The notes: generated by a model not told the origin, from the sequence alone. A DNA stretch of 18,612 bases from Candidatus Helarchaeota archaeon (GCA_013375405.1 JABXJU010000074.1:1-18612), one strand, 5' to 3'; positions 1 through 7,028 are shown, counted from the stretch's first letter. Numbers and translations: made by a program.

Positions 1-39
1 GCGTGCTTCTTATATTACAAATTTCGTAAGAATTAAAAA

Positions 40-69
40 AAAGGGTGAATATTAAAAGGGTGAATATTA
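40..69. repeat. Perfect 15-bp tandem duplication upstream of the coiled-coil gene
   Basis: The 15-mer AAAGGGTGAATATTA occurs twice head to tail (40-54 and 55-69) with no mismatch. Each copy carries GGGTGA, which resembles a ribosome binding site, but no start codon follows either copy closely. The pair abuts the TATA-like stretch at 67-76. It may be a duplicated regulatory site or a simple slippage duplication. The duplication itself is certain; any function is inference. Confidence 0.8.
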
Positions 70-76
70 TATAAAA
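67..76 (+). promoter_or_regulatory. TATA-like box for the coiled-coil gene
   Basis: TTATATAAAA lies about 25 nt before the ATG at 96, the usual archaeal distance from TATA box to transcription start. This suggests a leaderless or nearly leaderless message. Inferred from sequence and spacing only. Confidence 0.45.
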
Positions 77-95
77 AAAATTGCAGTGGGATGAG

Positions 96-1115
96 ATGAA
101 TAATCGCTCAATTAATTTAGAAAAACAAACGCGTGCTAAGGTTGAAAAACTGAGTATGGAGATTGCGGAGCGCGATCACAAAATTCAGCAGCTTACAACC
201 GAGCTAGAGCAACTAACAGCGATCCTTCCGTCAGTATCTACAGTATCTACATCAGCAGACATGGTCGTACTAATTAAAGAGCATCAAAACAAAATTGACA
301 AAATAGAGGGCGAACGTCTGCAATATCTACAAGTAATCAAGCGATTAAAAGACGAGAAACAGAAATTAAAGGAAGGCGATTATTCGGAGATAGAGAAGGA
401 ACTAGATGAAGTTAGGAAGACTGCTCAGCAGTTGCAAAAAGAAAAGAAAAACTTGGGAAACAAGGTCTCTAAACTTCAGCGACAAATAGAACATTTGAAT
501 GTTCAATTAACCTACGTAGAAACGTATAAAACTAAGAGTGAAGTTTTAGTAGAAGATAAAAAGGAGTTACTTCAGCAAATCAAAACCCTTGAAGGACGTA
601 TTAAAACCCAAACAGTCGCTCAAGAGGATTTAAAGCGAGCTTTACAGGAAACTGAGGAGAAATTAAAGCGAACTTTACAGGACTTAGATGAGATTAGGCA
701 AAAAAATTGGAAAATAAATTTAGAATTAGAACAAGTTAAAACAGAATTAAGTAAATCTCGCGATCTAAATGAATCACAAGCGGACAAAATAAAGTTGTTG
801 AAACTTCAGCTCATTGCGGCGGGTGAGATCGAGACGAGCGCCTCGAATTCAACTGGAACTTCTATACCAATTCAAAAGAAATATTTTGACTTTGTTAAAA
901 ATCTATTTGTTAATGTTTCCAGAAAACCAGATGGTATCATATTAGAATTAGAACCACTCAAAAGGAGATGGATTCTAACTATTGGATCCCAAATTTCCGT
1001 TGTTGAGAAAAATAAAGCCCTCCGTGTTGCTCGGTCAATACCAGGAACTGGCTTGAGAATTCCCAATGGTACTATAGTCGGAAAAGGGTATGAATTAATA
1101 GTCACTGGTGAGTAA
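96..1115 (+). CDS. Coiled-coil protein with small C-terminal globular domain, function unknown
   Basis: A 339-residue protein. I chose the ATG at 96; an in-frame TTG at 81 would add five residues but sits too close to the TATA-like box. Residues from about 5 to 240 are almost entirely charged heptad-type sequence rich in Lys, Glu, Gln and Leu, broken near residues 45-55 by a Ser/Thr/Val stretch, so a long rod of at least two coiled-coil segments is expected. A near-repeated motif LKRALQETEE / LKRTLQDLDE is visible around residues 177-197. A Ser/Thr linker then leads to about 80 residues with a different, beta-rich composition (FVKNLFVNV, IILELEPL, WILTIGSQISVV, GTGLRIPNGTIVGKGYELIV). There is no signal peptide and no transmembrane segment, so it is probably cytoplasmic. 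I do not recognise the family. A structural, scaffolding or chromosome-associated role is possible but unsupported by neighbours. Confidence 0.8.
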   Translation: MNNRSINLEKQTRAKVEKLSMEIAERDHKIQQLTTELEQLTAILPSVSTVSTSADMVVLIKEHQNKIDKIEGERLQYLQVIKRLKDEKQKLKEGDYSEIEKELDEVRKTAQQLQKEKKNLGNKVSKLQRQIEHLNVQLTYVETYKTKSEVLVEDKKELLQQIKTLEGRIKTQTVAQEDLKRALQETEEKLKRTLQDLDEIRQKNWKINLELEQVKTELSKSRDLNESQADKIKLLKLQLIAAGEIETSASNSTGTSIPIQKKYFDFVKNLFVNVSRKPDGIILELEPLKRRWILTIGSQISVVEKNKALRVARSIPGTGLRIPNGTIVGKGYELIVTGE

Positions 1116-1181
1116 ATCAGACCCCTAGTAAAAAATTGCAATCCGCTTTTTCTTATCAAATCCAGATCTTGTTATTTATAG

Positions 1182-1210
1182 AGGAGTGCTATTCATTATC
1201 TACGACTCCT
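1182..1210. repeat. Small inverted repeat in the leader before the DUF362 gene
   Basis: AGGAGT (1182-1187) and ACTCCT (1205-1210) are perfect 6-bp arms separated by 17 nt, just after a TATA-like TTATTTATA (about 1171-1179). It could be an operator or transcript hairpin about 110 nt before the next gene. With arms this short, chance is a real alternative. Confidence 0.3.
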
Positions 1211-1319
1211 AACAACGTATGAATTAAAACCTAGATCGAACATTGTTAATAAAAAGAAGTTAACGTTGAGTAATTCAAGAATACGCGCCAAAACTAATGG
1301 ATGAAGGAGATTTACCTTT

Positions 1320-2453
1320 GTGATAGAACGAATCGGCGATGTGGTTTTTAAAACATGGAATTACGAAATAAGGAAAAAAGACCGCACATATTATGGGTAT
1401 GAATTGAAAGCTAAGAAAAAGCCGACAGAATCCTTTGCGTACATTCACAAGATTGAAGATGGCATGCATGAAAGCATGGCACATGCTATGGAAAAGGTGA
1501 ATTTAAAGAAAATAGTAAAACCATCAAGTAAGGTGATCATAAAAGTTAATTTATGTGGTGGTTTTTATAAAATTCGTGCATCTCAAACTCCCTTAAAAGG
1601 TGTTGATGCCTTAACGGATACATTATTGGATATTATTGATAATACGCAAATCTTTTTAGCGGAAGCTAACAATTGGGGGCATATCGTCGATTATCCCCTT
1701 TTAAAACGAAGGGGGTACCTAGAGCTCTGTCAAAAAAAAGAGATTAAATTTTTAAAATTATCATATAGACCGACGATTAATTTTTATTTTCGCGGTTTTA
1801 ATGTGCCAATTTTACTTTCACGGGAACTTCTCATGAATAGAGAGAATAAAGTATTAATCAATTTTGCACCTATAAAGCATCATTGGGAATGTGGGGTAAC
1901 TTTAGCCGCAAAGAATTTGTATGGGGCGATTGCAGATGAATCAAAAACAAAGTTTCACGATTATGTTAGTCCAGAGGCTTTAGACATGGTGATTGCAGGG
2001 TCTGCTAGGATTCATAATCCTGATCTGAATATTTTAGGTGGAAAGTGTGTTTGTGCAGGGCAGGGGCCCCATTTTTGTAAACCTTCTAAATTTGGGTATT
2101 TTATCATCTCGAATGATTTCCTCGCGACGGATAAAATTGGTGCGGATGTCTTGGGGTTTCCCTACAAGTCAGTCGCATACGCTCAATTAAATGAAAAGCA
2201 AGGGATTTGGAATTCGGATGCTCCGCTCTTGTCAGGGTCTGCCACCATTCCAGAATCGATTAAAAACACCATAAGAAAACATGTTATCCCACCGAAAGTC
2301 GTAGAGCGGAATAGAGTGAGCCTCAAATTCATATATAAAACCAATCCCCGACTCCTCCGATCTTTACGCCATTTTTGGATGGTGATTCCCGCCATCAATT
2401 GGATCTTTTATGGGCGCCGGGGAGATTGCGATACGACTTGGAAAGAGGAATAA
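1320..2453 (+). CDS. DUF362 family protein
   Basis: A 377-residue protein beginning with GTG at 1320, preceded by AAGGAG at 1304-1309. It carries DUF362 landmarks: KVIIKVNLCGG (71-81), a segment AEANNWG (114-120), and INFAPIKHHWECGVTLAAKNLYG (180-202), matching the family pattern of a Pro-x-x-Lys-x-His stretch followed by a Gly-Val-Thr...Lys-Asn segment. Three cysteines cluster at C243, C245 and C253 (CVCAGQGPHFC) and might bind a metal, but there is no CxxCxxC ferredoxin module of the kind fused to many DUF362 proteins. No signal peptide. The biochemical function of DUF362 is not established. The flavodoxin-like gene follows in the same direction after 47 nt, so the two may be co-transcribed, and an electron-transfer role is conceivable (inference). 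Confidence 0.85.
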   Translation: MIERIGDVVFKTWNYEIRKKDRTYYGYELKAKKKPTESFAYIHKIEDGMHESMAHAMEKVNLKKIVKPSSKVIIKVNLCGGFYKIRASQTPLKGVDALTDTLLDIIDNTQIFLAEANNWGHIVDYPLLKRRGYLELCQKKEIKFLKLSYRPTINFYFRGFNVPILLSRELLMNRENKVLINFAPIKHHWECGVTLAAKNLYGAIADESKTKFHDYVSPEALDMVIAGSARIHNPDLNILGGKCVCAGQGPHFCKPSKFGYFIISNDFLATDKIGADVLGFPYKSVAYAQLNEKQGIWNSDAPLLSGSATIPESIKNTIRKHVIPPKVVERNRVSLKFIYKTNPRLLRSLRHFWMVIPAINWIFYGRRGDCDTTWKEE

Positions 2454-2500
2454 ATTCATTATTCTGAAGTGGAACAGAAAGTAAAGGATGTGTATTGGAT

Positions 2501-2974
2501 ATGAAAATATTAACTGTTTATTATTCGAGAACGGGAAACACGAAGGGTATTGGCGAAGAAATTGTCGGTGAATTAAAATGTGATGTCGAGGAGATCTTCG
2601 ACACACAGAAACGAAAGGGCATTTGGGGTTGGCTCAAGTCGGGGTATCAGGCTACTAGGAAAAAATTAACCGTACTCCAACCAATAAATTTAGATCCAAG
2701 TGATTTCGATTTGGTGATCATTGGTACCCCTATTTGGAATCGCCATGTTTCAGTACCGACCCGGACTTACCTTTCAGAAACCGCGAGTAAACTCAAGAAG
2801 GTTGCATTTTTTTGCACGGAGGGCGGTCGAGGTGGCAAACGAGCCTTCTCAGAAATGGAAACCGTTTGTGATCAAGAACCTGTGGCAGTGCTTGAACTTA
2901 CGAAAAAGGACATCAAAAAGAGTTTATACAACAACAGAATGCAAGAGTTCATCGAAATTGTTCAAAAAGGTTAA
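2501..2974 (+). CDS. Flavodoxin-like protein
   Basis: A 157-residue protein of typical short-chain flavodoxin length. The N-terminal strand MKILTVYYS leads into an FMN phosphate-binding loop SRTGNT (residues 9-14). Later come GTPIWNRHVSVPTRTYL, the usual segment beside the isoalloxazine ring, and VAFFCTEGGRGGKRAF, the second FMN loop. The fold binds FMN and carries electrons, or acts as an FMN-dependent oxidoreductase subunit, in the cytoplasm. I prefer ATG 2501 over the in-frame TTG at 2495 because AAGGATG (2484-2490) is then at a better distance. It follows the DUF362 gene closely and is probably in the same transcript. The electron donor and acceptor cannot be read from sequence. It could also be a flavodoxin-type protoporphyrinogen oxidase (HemG-like), but no haem genes are nearby. 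Confidence 0.85.
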   Translation: MKILTVYYSRTGNTKGIGEEIVGELKCDVEEIFDTQKRKGIWGWLKSGYQATRKKLTVLQPINLDPSDFDLVIIGTPIWNRHVSVPTRTYLSETASKLKKVAFFCTEGGRGGKRAFSEMETVCDQEPVAVLELTKKDIKKSLYNNRMQEFIEIVQKG

Positions 2975-3060
2975 TTTGCCATCTATCTAAATAAATTAAA
3001 AAAGTATTGGAAATAATTTGAATGATCTTGTTTAGATACTACCAGAATAAGGTGTAAAAA

Positions 3061-3942
3061 ATGAAGTTGCAAGGCATCATTCCTGCGATGGTCACGTTAT
3101 TTAAAGATGACCAAGAGATTGACGAAACTGCTATCCGAAAACATATTGATTTTTTAATAAACAATGGAGTTCATGGTATTTTTATTCTCGGTTCGACGGG
3201 AGAATTTGCGTATTTATCAGAAACTGAAAAAAAGCAAGTAATAAAAATAGCTACAGACCAAGTTAAGGGGAAAATTCCATTAATTGTTGGAATTTCGTCA
3301 ACAAGCACGAAACTAGCAGTTGAATTAGGAAAATATGCAGAAAAATTGGGAGCCTCTGTGGCGATGGCAGTTCTTCCATCATATTTCCCATTGGAAAACA
3401 AAAATATTCAAATGTATTATGAAAAGATAGCGAGTTCTATTGAGATCCCATTATATGCATATAATTTTCCTCTGACGACAAGAATCGACCTCTCACCTAA
3501 ACTTATAGCTAAACTAGCGCAAAAGAATATCATAGCAGGAATTAAAGAGACTATAATGGATATTAATCATATTCAACAAATGATTGAATTGACGCCCGAT
3601 GATTTTTGTGTATTATGCGGCCCAGAGATCCTTTTAAAGAAAAGCCTTGAGGCGGGAGTGGATGGAGCAATTTTAGGGATGGGAAATTGCTTTCCAAAAT
3701 TACTAGTGCAAATTTGGGATGCTTTTCAGAACCAACAAGCAGATAGATTTGAGATCTTATGGGCGGAGTTCTCAAAGATAATTCCAATTTTCAGTCAACC
3801 CATGGATTATCTCCCTTCATTGACTAAGGAGATATTAATTGTACGCGGAAGGACCATTGATCCGCAGGTAAGAAGTCCATTACGACTAATCACAGAGAGA
3901 ATAAGAAAAAAACTTCAAAATTTAAAAACTATAGAGATATAG
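3061..3942 (+). CDS. DapA/NanA superfamily class I aldolase or lyase
   Basis: A 293-residue TIM-barrel enzyme of normal length for the dihydrodipicolinate synthase / N-acetylneuraminate lyase superfamily. Visible active-site elements are GSTGE (44-48), which binds the keto-acid carboxylate; YNFP with catalytic Tyr134; and IAGIKET with Schiff-base Lys162. Such enzymes condense or cleave pyruvate and an aldehyde. At the position where true dihydrodipicolinate synthases carry Arg (E. coli Arg138, in YNVPSRTG), this protein has Thr139 (YNFPLTTR), which argues against lysine biosynthesis. A 2-keto-3-deoxy sugar acid aldolase or related lyase is more likely. No lysine-pathway gene is adjacent. It starts at ATG 3061, after 86 nt of AT-rich spacer and AAGGTG at 3050-3055, and stands as a single gene. 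Confidence 0.85.
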   Translation: MKLQGIIPAMVTLFKDDQEIDETAIRKHIDFLINNGVHGIFILGSTGEFAYLSETEKKQVIKIATDQVKGKIPLIVGISSTSTKLAVELGKYAEKLGASVAMAVLPSYFPLENKNIQMYYEKIASSIEIPLYAYNFPLTTRIDLSPKLIAKLAQKNIIAGIKETIMDINHIQQMIELTPDDFCVLCGPEILLKKSLEAGVDGAILGMGNCFPKLLVQIWDAFQNQQADRFEILWAEFSKIIPIFSQPMDYLPSLTKEILIVRGRTIDPQVRSPLRLITERIRKKLQNLKTIEI

Positions 3943-4240
3943 AACTTTAATGGTATCAGCCTCTTTCCTGTTTCTTAAATTTTTGCACTTATAAATTAAA
4001 TGGTATCCTATTCTGTCATTAATTATGCTCTTTTTTATCTATAAACATTAGAAAAATAGCGGTAAAGATTACTCAAATATTTTTATCTATTTATCTCTTT
4101 TTTCTCTTAGTCAAAAGAGAGTAATAATTTCCAGATTGATAAGTCTGAAATAAAAAAGTTCTCGGTTTTCAGACTTCCTAGCTCCAAAATTGGGATTTGA
4201 TGATGGTATACTAGTGAGAATAACTTGATGATTAATTTAG
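3943..4240. other. Non-coding AT-rich region upstream of TFB
   Basis: No plausible gene is seen on either strand. The first part has T-rich runs (around 3961-3980 and 4030-4040) that could terminate the aldolase transcript. The distal part holds the perfect inverted repeat at 4141-4176, and the promoter palindrome lies at 4242-4257; both are listed separately. The size of the gap and the repeats suggest a regulated promoter for TFB. Confidence 0.6.
4141..4176. repeat. Perfect 10-bp inverted repeat upstream of TFB
   Basis: AAGTCTGAAA (4141-4150) and TTTCAGACTT (4167-4176) are exact reverse complements separated by 16 nt. The repeat lies about 90 nt before the TFB start, too far upstream to be in the leader if the promoter is the TATA-like box near 4230. 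It could be a protein-binding site or a hairpin at the end of an upstream transcript. Confidence 0.75.
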
Positions 4241-4257
4241 TTACTCAATTTTGAGTA
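4230..4257 (+). promoter_or_regulatory. TFB promoter with overlapping palindromic operator candidate
   Basis: A TATA-like ATTAATTTA (4231-4239) lies about 30 nt before the GTG at 4264. Immediately after it comes TACTCAA-TT-TTGAGTA (4242-4257), a perfect 7-bp inverted repeat with a 2-nt centre. The palindrome fills the space between the TATA-like box and the probable transcription start, where archaeal repressors commonly bind. AGGAG at 4257-4261 is only 2 nt from the GTG, too close for a normal ribosome binding site, which fits a leaderless message. Positions are seen directly; regulation is inferred. Confidence 0.5.
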
Positions 4258-4263
4258 GGAGAT

Positions 4264-5256
4264 GTGAATTTAACGGTATCTCATGTGAAGTATAAAAAAA
4301 AGAGAGTTACTTCCGAGTTGGATGTAAACTGTGCTGAATGTAGTGTTATAGAAGATGTCGTATGTCCAGAATGTAGGGGGGGTAATATTGTTAAAGATCC
4401 AGCACGTGGCGAAGTAGTCTGTGGAGATTGCGGGCTGGTTATCGAGGACCACCTTATTGATCAGGGGCCGGAGTGGCGGGCATATGAAAGTAAGGAACTC
4501 AATAAGAAAGCCAGGACGGGGAGTCCCAGCAGTCTAATAATTCATGATAAAGGCCTTTCGACGATGATTGACTGGCATGACCAAGATATTTTTGGTAAAA
4601 AATTACCTCCGAAAAAGAGAGCACAGATATATAGGCTGCGTCGTTGGCAGATTCGATCACGGGTTCATTCCAGTTTAGCAAGAAATTTATCTAAAGCAAT
4701 GAGCGAGTTAGATCGGTTAGCATCGCAAATGGAACTTCCAAAAAATATAAAAGAGAGGGCAGCACTTATTTATCGGAAAGCAATTAAAGGGGATTATATA
4801 AAGGGAAAGAAGATTGGAGCGACTGTTGCTGCGTCAATTTATGCTGCCTGCCGACTTCATAAAATTCCACGGACTTTAGAGGAAATAACTAGGTATGCAA
4901 AAGTTTCAAAGAAAGAACTCGCTCGAAATTATCGTTTTATTATTGAAAGTTTGAAATTAAAAATTCCACTTATGGAAGGATCTGATTATGTATCCCGCTT
5001 CAGTGAAGAACTTCAGTTATCCCCGCATATTCAAAAGGAAGCTTGCCGGATTCTAGAATTAGCACGAAAAAAAGAATTGACTACCGGTAAGGATCCAAAA
5101 GGTTTGGCCGCTGCAGCCTTATACATCACGGGTGTTATGGAAGGCGAACGCCGTACCCAGCGCGATATTGCTAGAGTATCCCATGTCACCGAAGTTACAA
5201 TTCGCAATCGTTATAAAGAAATTGTGAAAGCACTGAATTTGAAATTAGACTTGTAG
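4264..5256 (+). CDS. tfb: Transcription initiation factor B (TFB, TFIIB homologue)
   Basis: A 330-residue archaeal TFB, which joins TBP at the TATA box/BRE and recruits RNA polymerase. The zinc ribbon is C34-x2-C37...C53-x2-C56 (CPEC, CGDC). It is followed by the B-reader/linker segment GPEWRAYESKELNKKARTGSPSSLIIHDKGLSTMI (about 68-102) and LPPKKRAQIYRLRRWQIRSR. Two cyclin-like repeats span about 135-232 and 240-330; the second ends with the TQRDIARVSHVTEVTIRNRY helix-turn-helix that reads the BRE. The N-terminus is unusual: about 30 residues precede the zinc ribbon and include a second CxxC pair (C23, C26). The GTG at 4264 is the first start after an in-frame stop at 4252; a later GTG (4285) would remove seven residues. 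Transcribed alone; a perfect palindrome overlaps its promoter. Confidence 0.95.
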   Translation: MNLTVSHVKYKKKRVTSELDVNCAECSVIEDVVCPECRGGNIVKDPARGEVVCGDCGLVIEDHLIDQGPEWRAYESKELNKKARTGSPSSLIIHDKGLSTMIDWHDQDIFGKKLPPKKRAQIYRLRRWQIRSRVHSSLARNLSKAMSELDRLASQMELPKNIKERAALIYRKAIKGDYIKGKKIGATVAASIYAACRLHKIPRTLEEITRYAKVSKKELARNYRFIIESLKLKIPLMEGSDYVSRFSEELQLSPHIQKEACRILELARKKELTTGKDPKGLAAAALYITGVMEGERRTQRDIARVSHVTEVTIRNRYKEIVKALNLKLDL

Positions 5257-5300
5257 TCTTAATCTAAGTAAAAAAAATAGGAGTTATTTTTTTTTATTTA

Positions 5301-5693
5301 TTACGGGCGTAAATCACCTAGATTTTCTTGGAGCAGTTCGCCCAATTGACCCATCCGCATGCCCGCTTGCATGTCACCTTCCATTTTCAAGTCGCCGGAC
5401 ATATAAGCAGAAGTACCATCGATCTCGCCGTTTAATATAGCCCTTGCTTTCGCCATATCCTCGACTATAAAGGTTACTGTTGGATCATCATGCTCTGCAT
5501 CGAGATGCGCGACCACTTTTTGATCACCGATGTCAAGGTACATTTTAATATTTTCGCCAACATTCCACTGCAATACAGCTTGAAAATCCTCGATTTCTTC
5601 TTGAAACTCTTCACTTATTTTAGAAAGTTCTTCTAGCCCTTTAGCCATAATATACAACATGACTTTTGTCTGTAAAATATCTTTCACACTCAT
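5301..5693 (-). CDS. SCP2 sterol/lipid-binding domain protein, copy A1
   Basis: A 130-residue single-domain protein of the SCP2 (sterol carrier protein 2) fold, which forms a hydrophobic tunnel for lipids or acyl chains. The hallmark C-terminal half is clear: HDDPTVTFIVED (68-79), ILNGEIDGTSAYMSGDLKMEGDM (86-108), then an amphipathic last helix. No signal peptide or membrane segment. It is the last gene of a four-gene minus-strand cluster and starts only 4 nt after the previous gene's stop. Its strong AGGAGGT ribosome binding site lies inside the last Gly codons of that gene, so translation is probably coupled. Its closest visible relative is the gene at 6179-6565: both share the FQEE..ED segment, QWNVG and the HDDPTVTFIVED string. 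The ligand is unknown. Confidence 0.85.
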   Translation of the reverse strand: MSVKDILQTKVMLYIMAKGLEELSKISEEFQEEIEDFQAVLQWNVGENIKMYLDIGDQKVVAHLDAEHDDPTVTFIVEDMAKARAILNGEIDGTSAYMSGDLKMEGDMQAGMRMGQLGELLQENLGDLRP

Positions 5694-5697
5694 CTTC

Positions 5698-6099
5698 TTA
5701 ACCTCCTCCTGTTAGATCAGCTAGATACTCACCGAGATCCGCGAGGATAAACATTTGTTTCATTGCAATGGTTAGGTCACCCACAATGTTCATTTTCCCG
5801 TCTGCTATAGCTTTTTCCGCGTCTAATTGCCCTCGAAGCAAATCCAAGGCAACATCCGCACTTTTTAAAACAATAGAATATGTAGGCTTGTCATGGACTG
5901 CATCCATTTTTCCCTCGATCTTGGAATTTTTCACAACAGTATAACTATTGGGGCCATCTGGTTCAACTTTCCATTGAATTACAGTGTCTATACCCTCCAA
6001 TTTTTGTTTGAAGCTATCATCCATTTCCGCAAGTTGGCCAGAGGCATACTGCATTGCCCCCATTAGGAGCTTAACTGCAAATTTTTTTGAATCGACCAT
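5698..6099 (-). CDS. SCP2-like protein, copy B1
   Basis: A 133-residue protein. I chose the ATG at 6099 over the in-frame GTG at 6108 because it has a GTGAG-type ribosome binding site and gives the same length and N-terminal alignment as its paralogue at 6570-6971. SCP2 features are AVHDKPTYSIVL, LLRGQLDAEKAIADGKMNIVGDLTIAMK. The middle contains IQWKVEPDGPNSYTVVKNSKIEG, shared with the other B copy (LQWKSVPDGPNTYTIIKDSKIE) but not with the A copies. It precedes A1 by 4 nt. The constant B-then-A order suggests that the two products work as a pair, possibly a heterodimer (inference). It ends in Gly-Gly-Gly codons that double as the ribosome binding site of A1. Confidence 0.8.
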   Translation of the reverse strand: MVDSKKFAVKLLMGAMQYASGQLAEMDDSFKQKLEGIDTVIQWKVEPDGPNSYTVVKNSKIEGKMDAVHDKPTYSIVLKSADVALDLLRGQLDAEKAIADGKMNIVGDLTIAMKQMFILADLGEYLADLTGGG

Positions 6100-6178
6100 T
6101 TTTCTCACTTTTTATTTACGTGTTTAGTAATTTTCCATTTCATTTATTTTAATTTTAGGATTGAAAAAAAAAGAATTA

Positions 6179-6565
6179 TTATAAGAGATCTGAAAGCGCT
6201 TCTAAAAGGTATCCGGCTACTTGGGTGAATTTCATACCCATGTTTATATCACCAGCAATGTCGAGATCACCTGCCATATAAGCAGCAGTACCATCAAGCT
6301 CACCTGTAAGGATCTCAATAGCTTTATCGTGATCTTCAACAATAAAGGTCACAGTAGGATCATCATGAGTTGAATCATAATGTGCAGTAAATATACCTTC
6401 TTCTGCTTCTAAAAACATCAAAACACCGCCTACATTCCACTGAAAAATCCCATCAAGGTCTTCAAACTCTTCTTGAAAGCCTTCATTCGTATTCGAAACA
6501 ACTTCTAATCCTCTACCCACAAAATAGTACAGAGCTTTTATCTGCATGATTTTTTTAATGCTCAT
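6179..6565 (-). CDS. SCP2 sterol/lipid-binding domain protein, copy A2
   Basis: A 128-residue paralogue of A1. It shares FQEEFEDLDGIFQWNVG (30-46), the identical HDDPTVTFIVED string (67-78), and ILTGELDGTAAYMAGDLDIAGD (85-106), the classic SCP2 core. It starts with ATG at 6565; its AGGTGA ribosome binding site overlaps the TGA stop of the preceding B2 gene, so the two are translationally coupled. Seventy nt of T-rich sequence separate its stop from the B1 start. A soluble lipid or acyl-group carrier is the likely role; no catalytic residues are visible. Confidence 0.85.
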   Translation of the reverse strand: MSIKKIMQIKALYYFVGRGLEVVSNTNEGFQEEFEDLDGIFQWNVGGVLMFLEAEEGIFTAHYDSTHDDPTVTFIVEDHDKAIEILTGELDGTAAYMAGDLDIAGDINMGMKFTQVAGYLLEALSDLL

Positions 6566-6569
6566 TTTT

Positions 6570-6971
6570 TCACCTACCCGTTAAGTCTCCTATAAGTGGA
6601 ATTAGAACCTCCACCCAAAACGTAATTTTTAATATTTCATCTTTGTCCCCAATTACTTCTACATCACCGTTCTTTATCGCTTCTGAGAGAGGGTAACTTC
6701 CTTTATATATTTCTAGAGCTTGGACAATATCGTTGTTGATCATGGTGAAATCTGGATTCTCGTGAATTCCGTCGTCGTTAAACTCAATCTTTGAATCCTT
6801 GATGATAGTATATGTATTTGGTCCATCGGGTACTGATTTCCATTGCAGAACTGCATCTACGCTCGCAATTTTCTCCTTATAAGCAGGATCAATTTTCAAT
6901 AATTCTGAACAACAATAATGAAGTCCGCCTAACAGTATTCTTAGTGCAAGTCTTTTCTTCTCTGACATCAT
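6570..6971 (-). CDS. SCP2-like protein, diverged copy B2
   Basis: A 133-residue paralogue of B1 and the first gene of the minus-strand SCP2 cluster. It keeps the B signature LQWKSVPDGPNTYTIIKDSKIE, but the C-terminal half has drifted from the SCP2 consensus: the H-x-x-PT-x-F stretch reads IHENPDFTMINND, the M-x-GD-lipid-loop region reads AIKNGDVEVIGDKDE, and the final helix is bulky and hydrophobic. Two Met codons (6971 and 6968) are possible starts, preceded by GTGAT. It may have lost lipid binding and serve as a partner of A2, or bind a different ligand (inference). Confidence 0.75.
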   Translation of the reverse strand: MMSEKKRLALRILLGGLHYCCSELLKIDPAYKEKIASVDAVLQWKSVPDGPNTYTIIKDSKIEFNDDGIHENPDFTMINNDIVQALEIYKGSYPLSEAIKNGDVEVIGDKDEILKITFWVEVLIPLIGDLTGR

Positions 6972-7028
6972 ATCACTCTTCTATCTTTTTCTTTTTTTAT
7001 TAGTCATAGAATTCTTCCAAGTAAATGA

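Noticed and set aside
81..95. TTG at 81 as the start of the coiled-coil gene
   Set aside because: It would place the start only about 10 nt from the TATA-like box; ATG 96 is better placed.
2183..2606. Minus-strand open frames across the end of DUF362 and the start of the flavodoxin gene
   Set aside because: They are antisense to well-supported genes and show no family features.
3061..3942. Calling the aldolase dapA
   Set aside because: The substrate-binding Arg of true dihydrodipicolinate synthases is missing and no lysine genes are adjacent.
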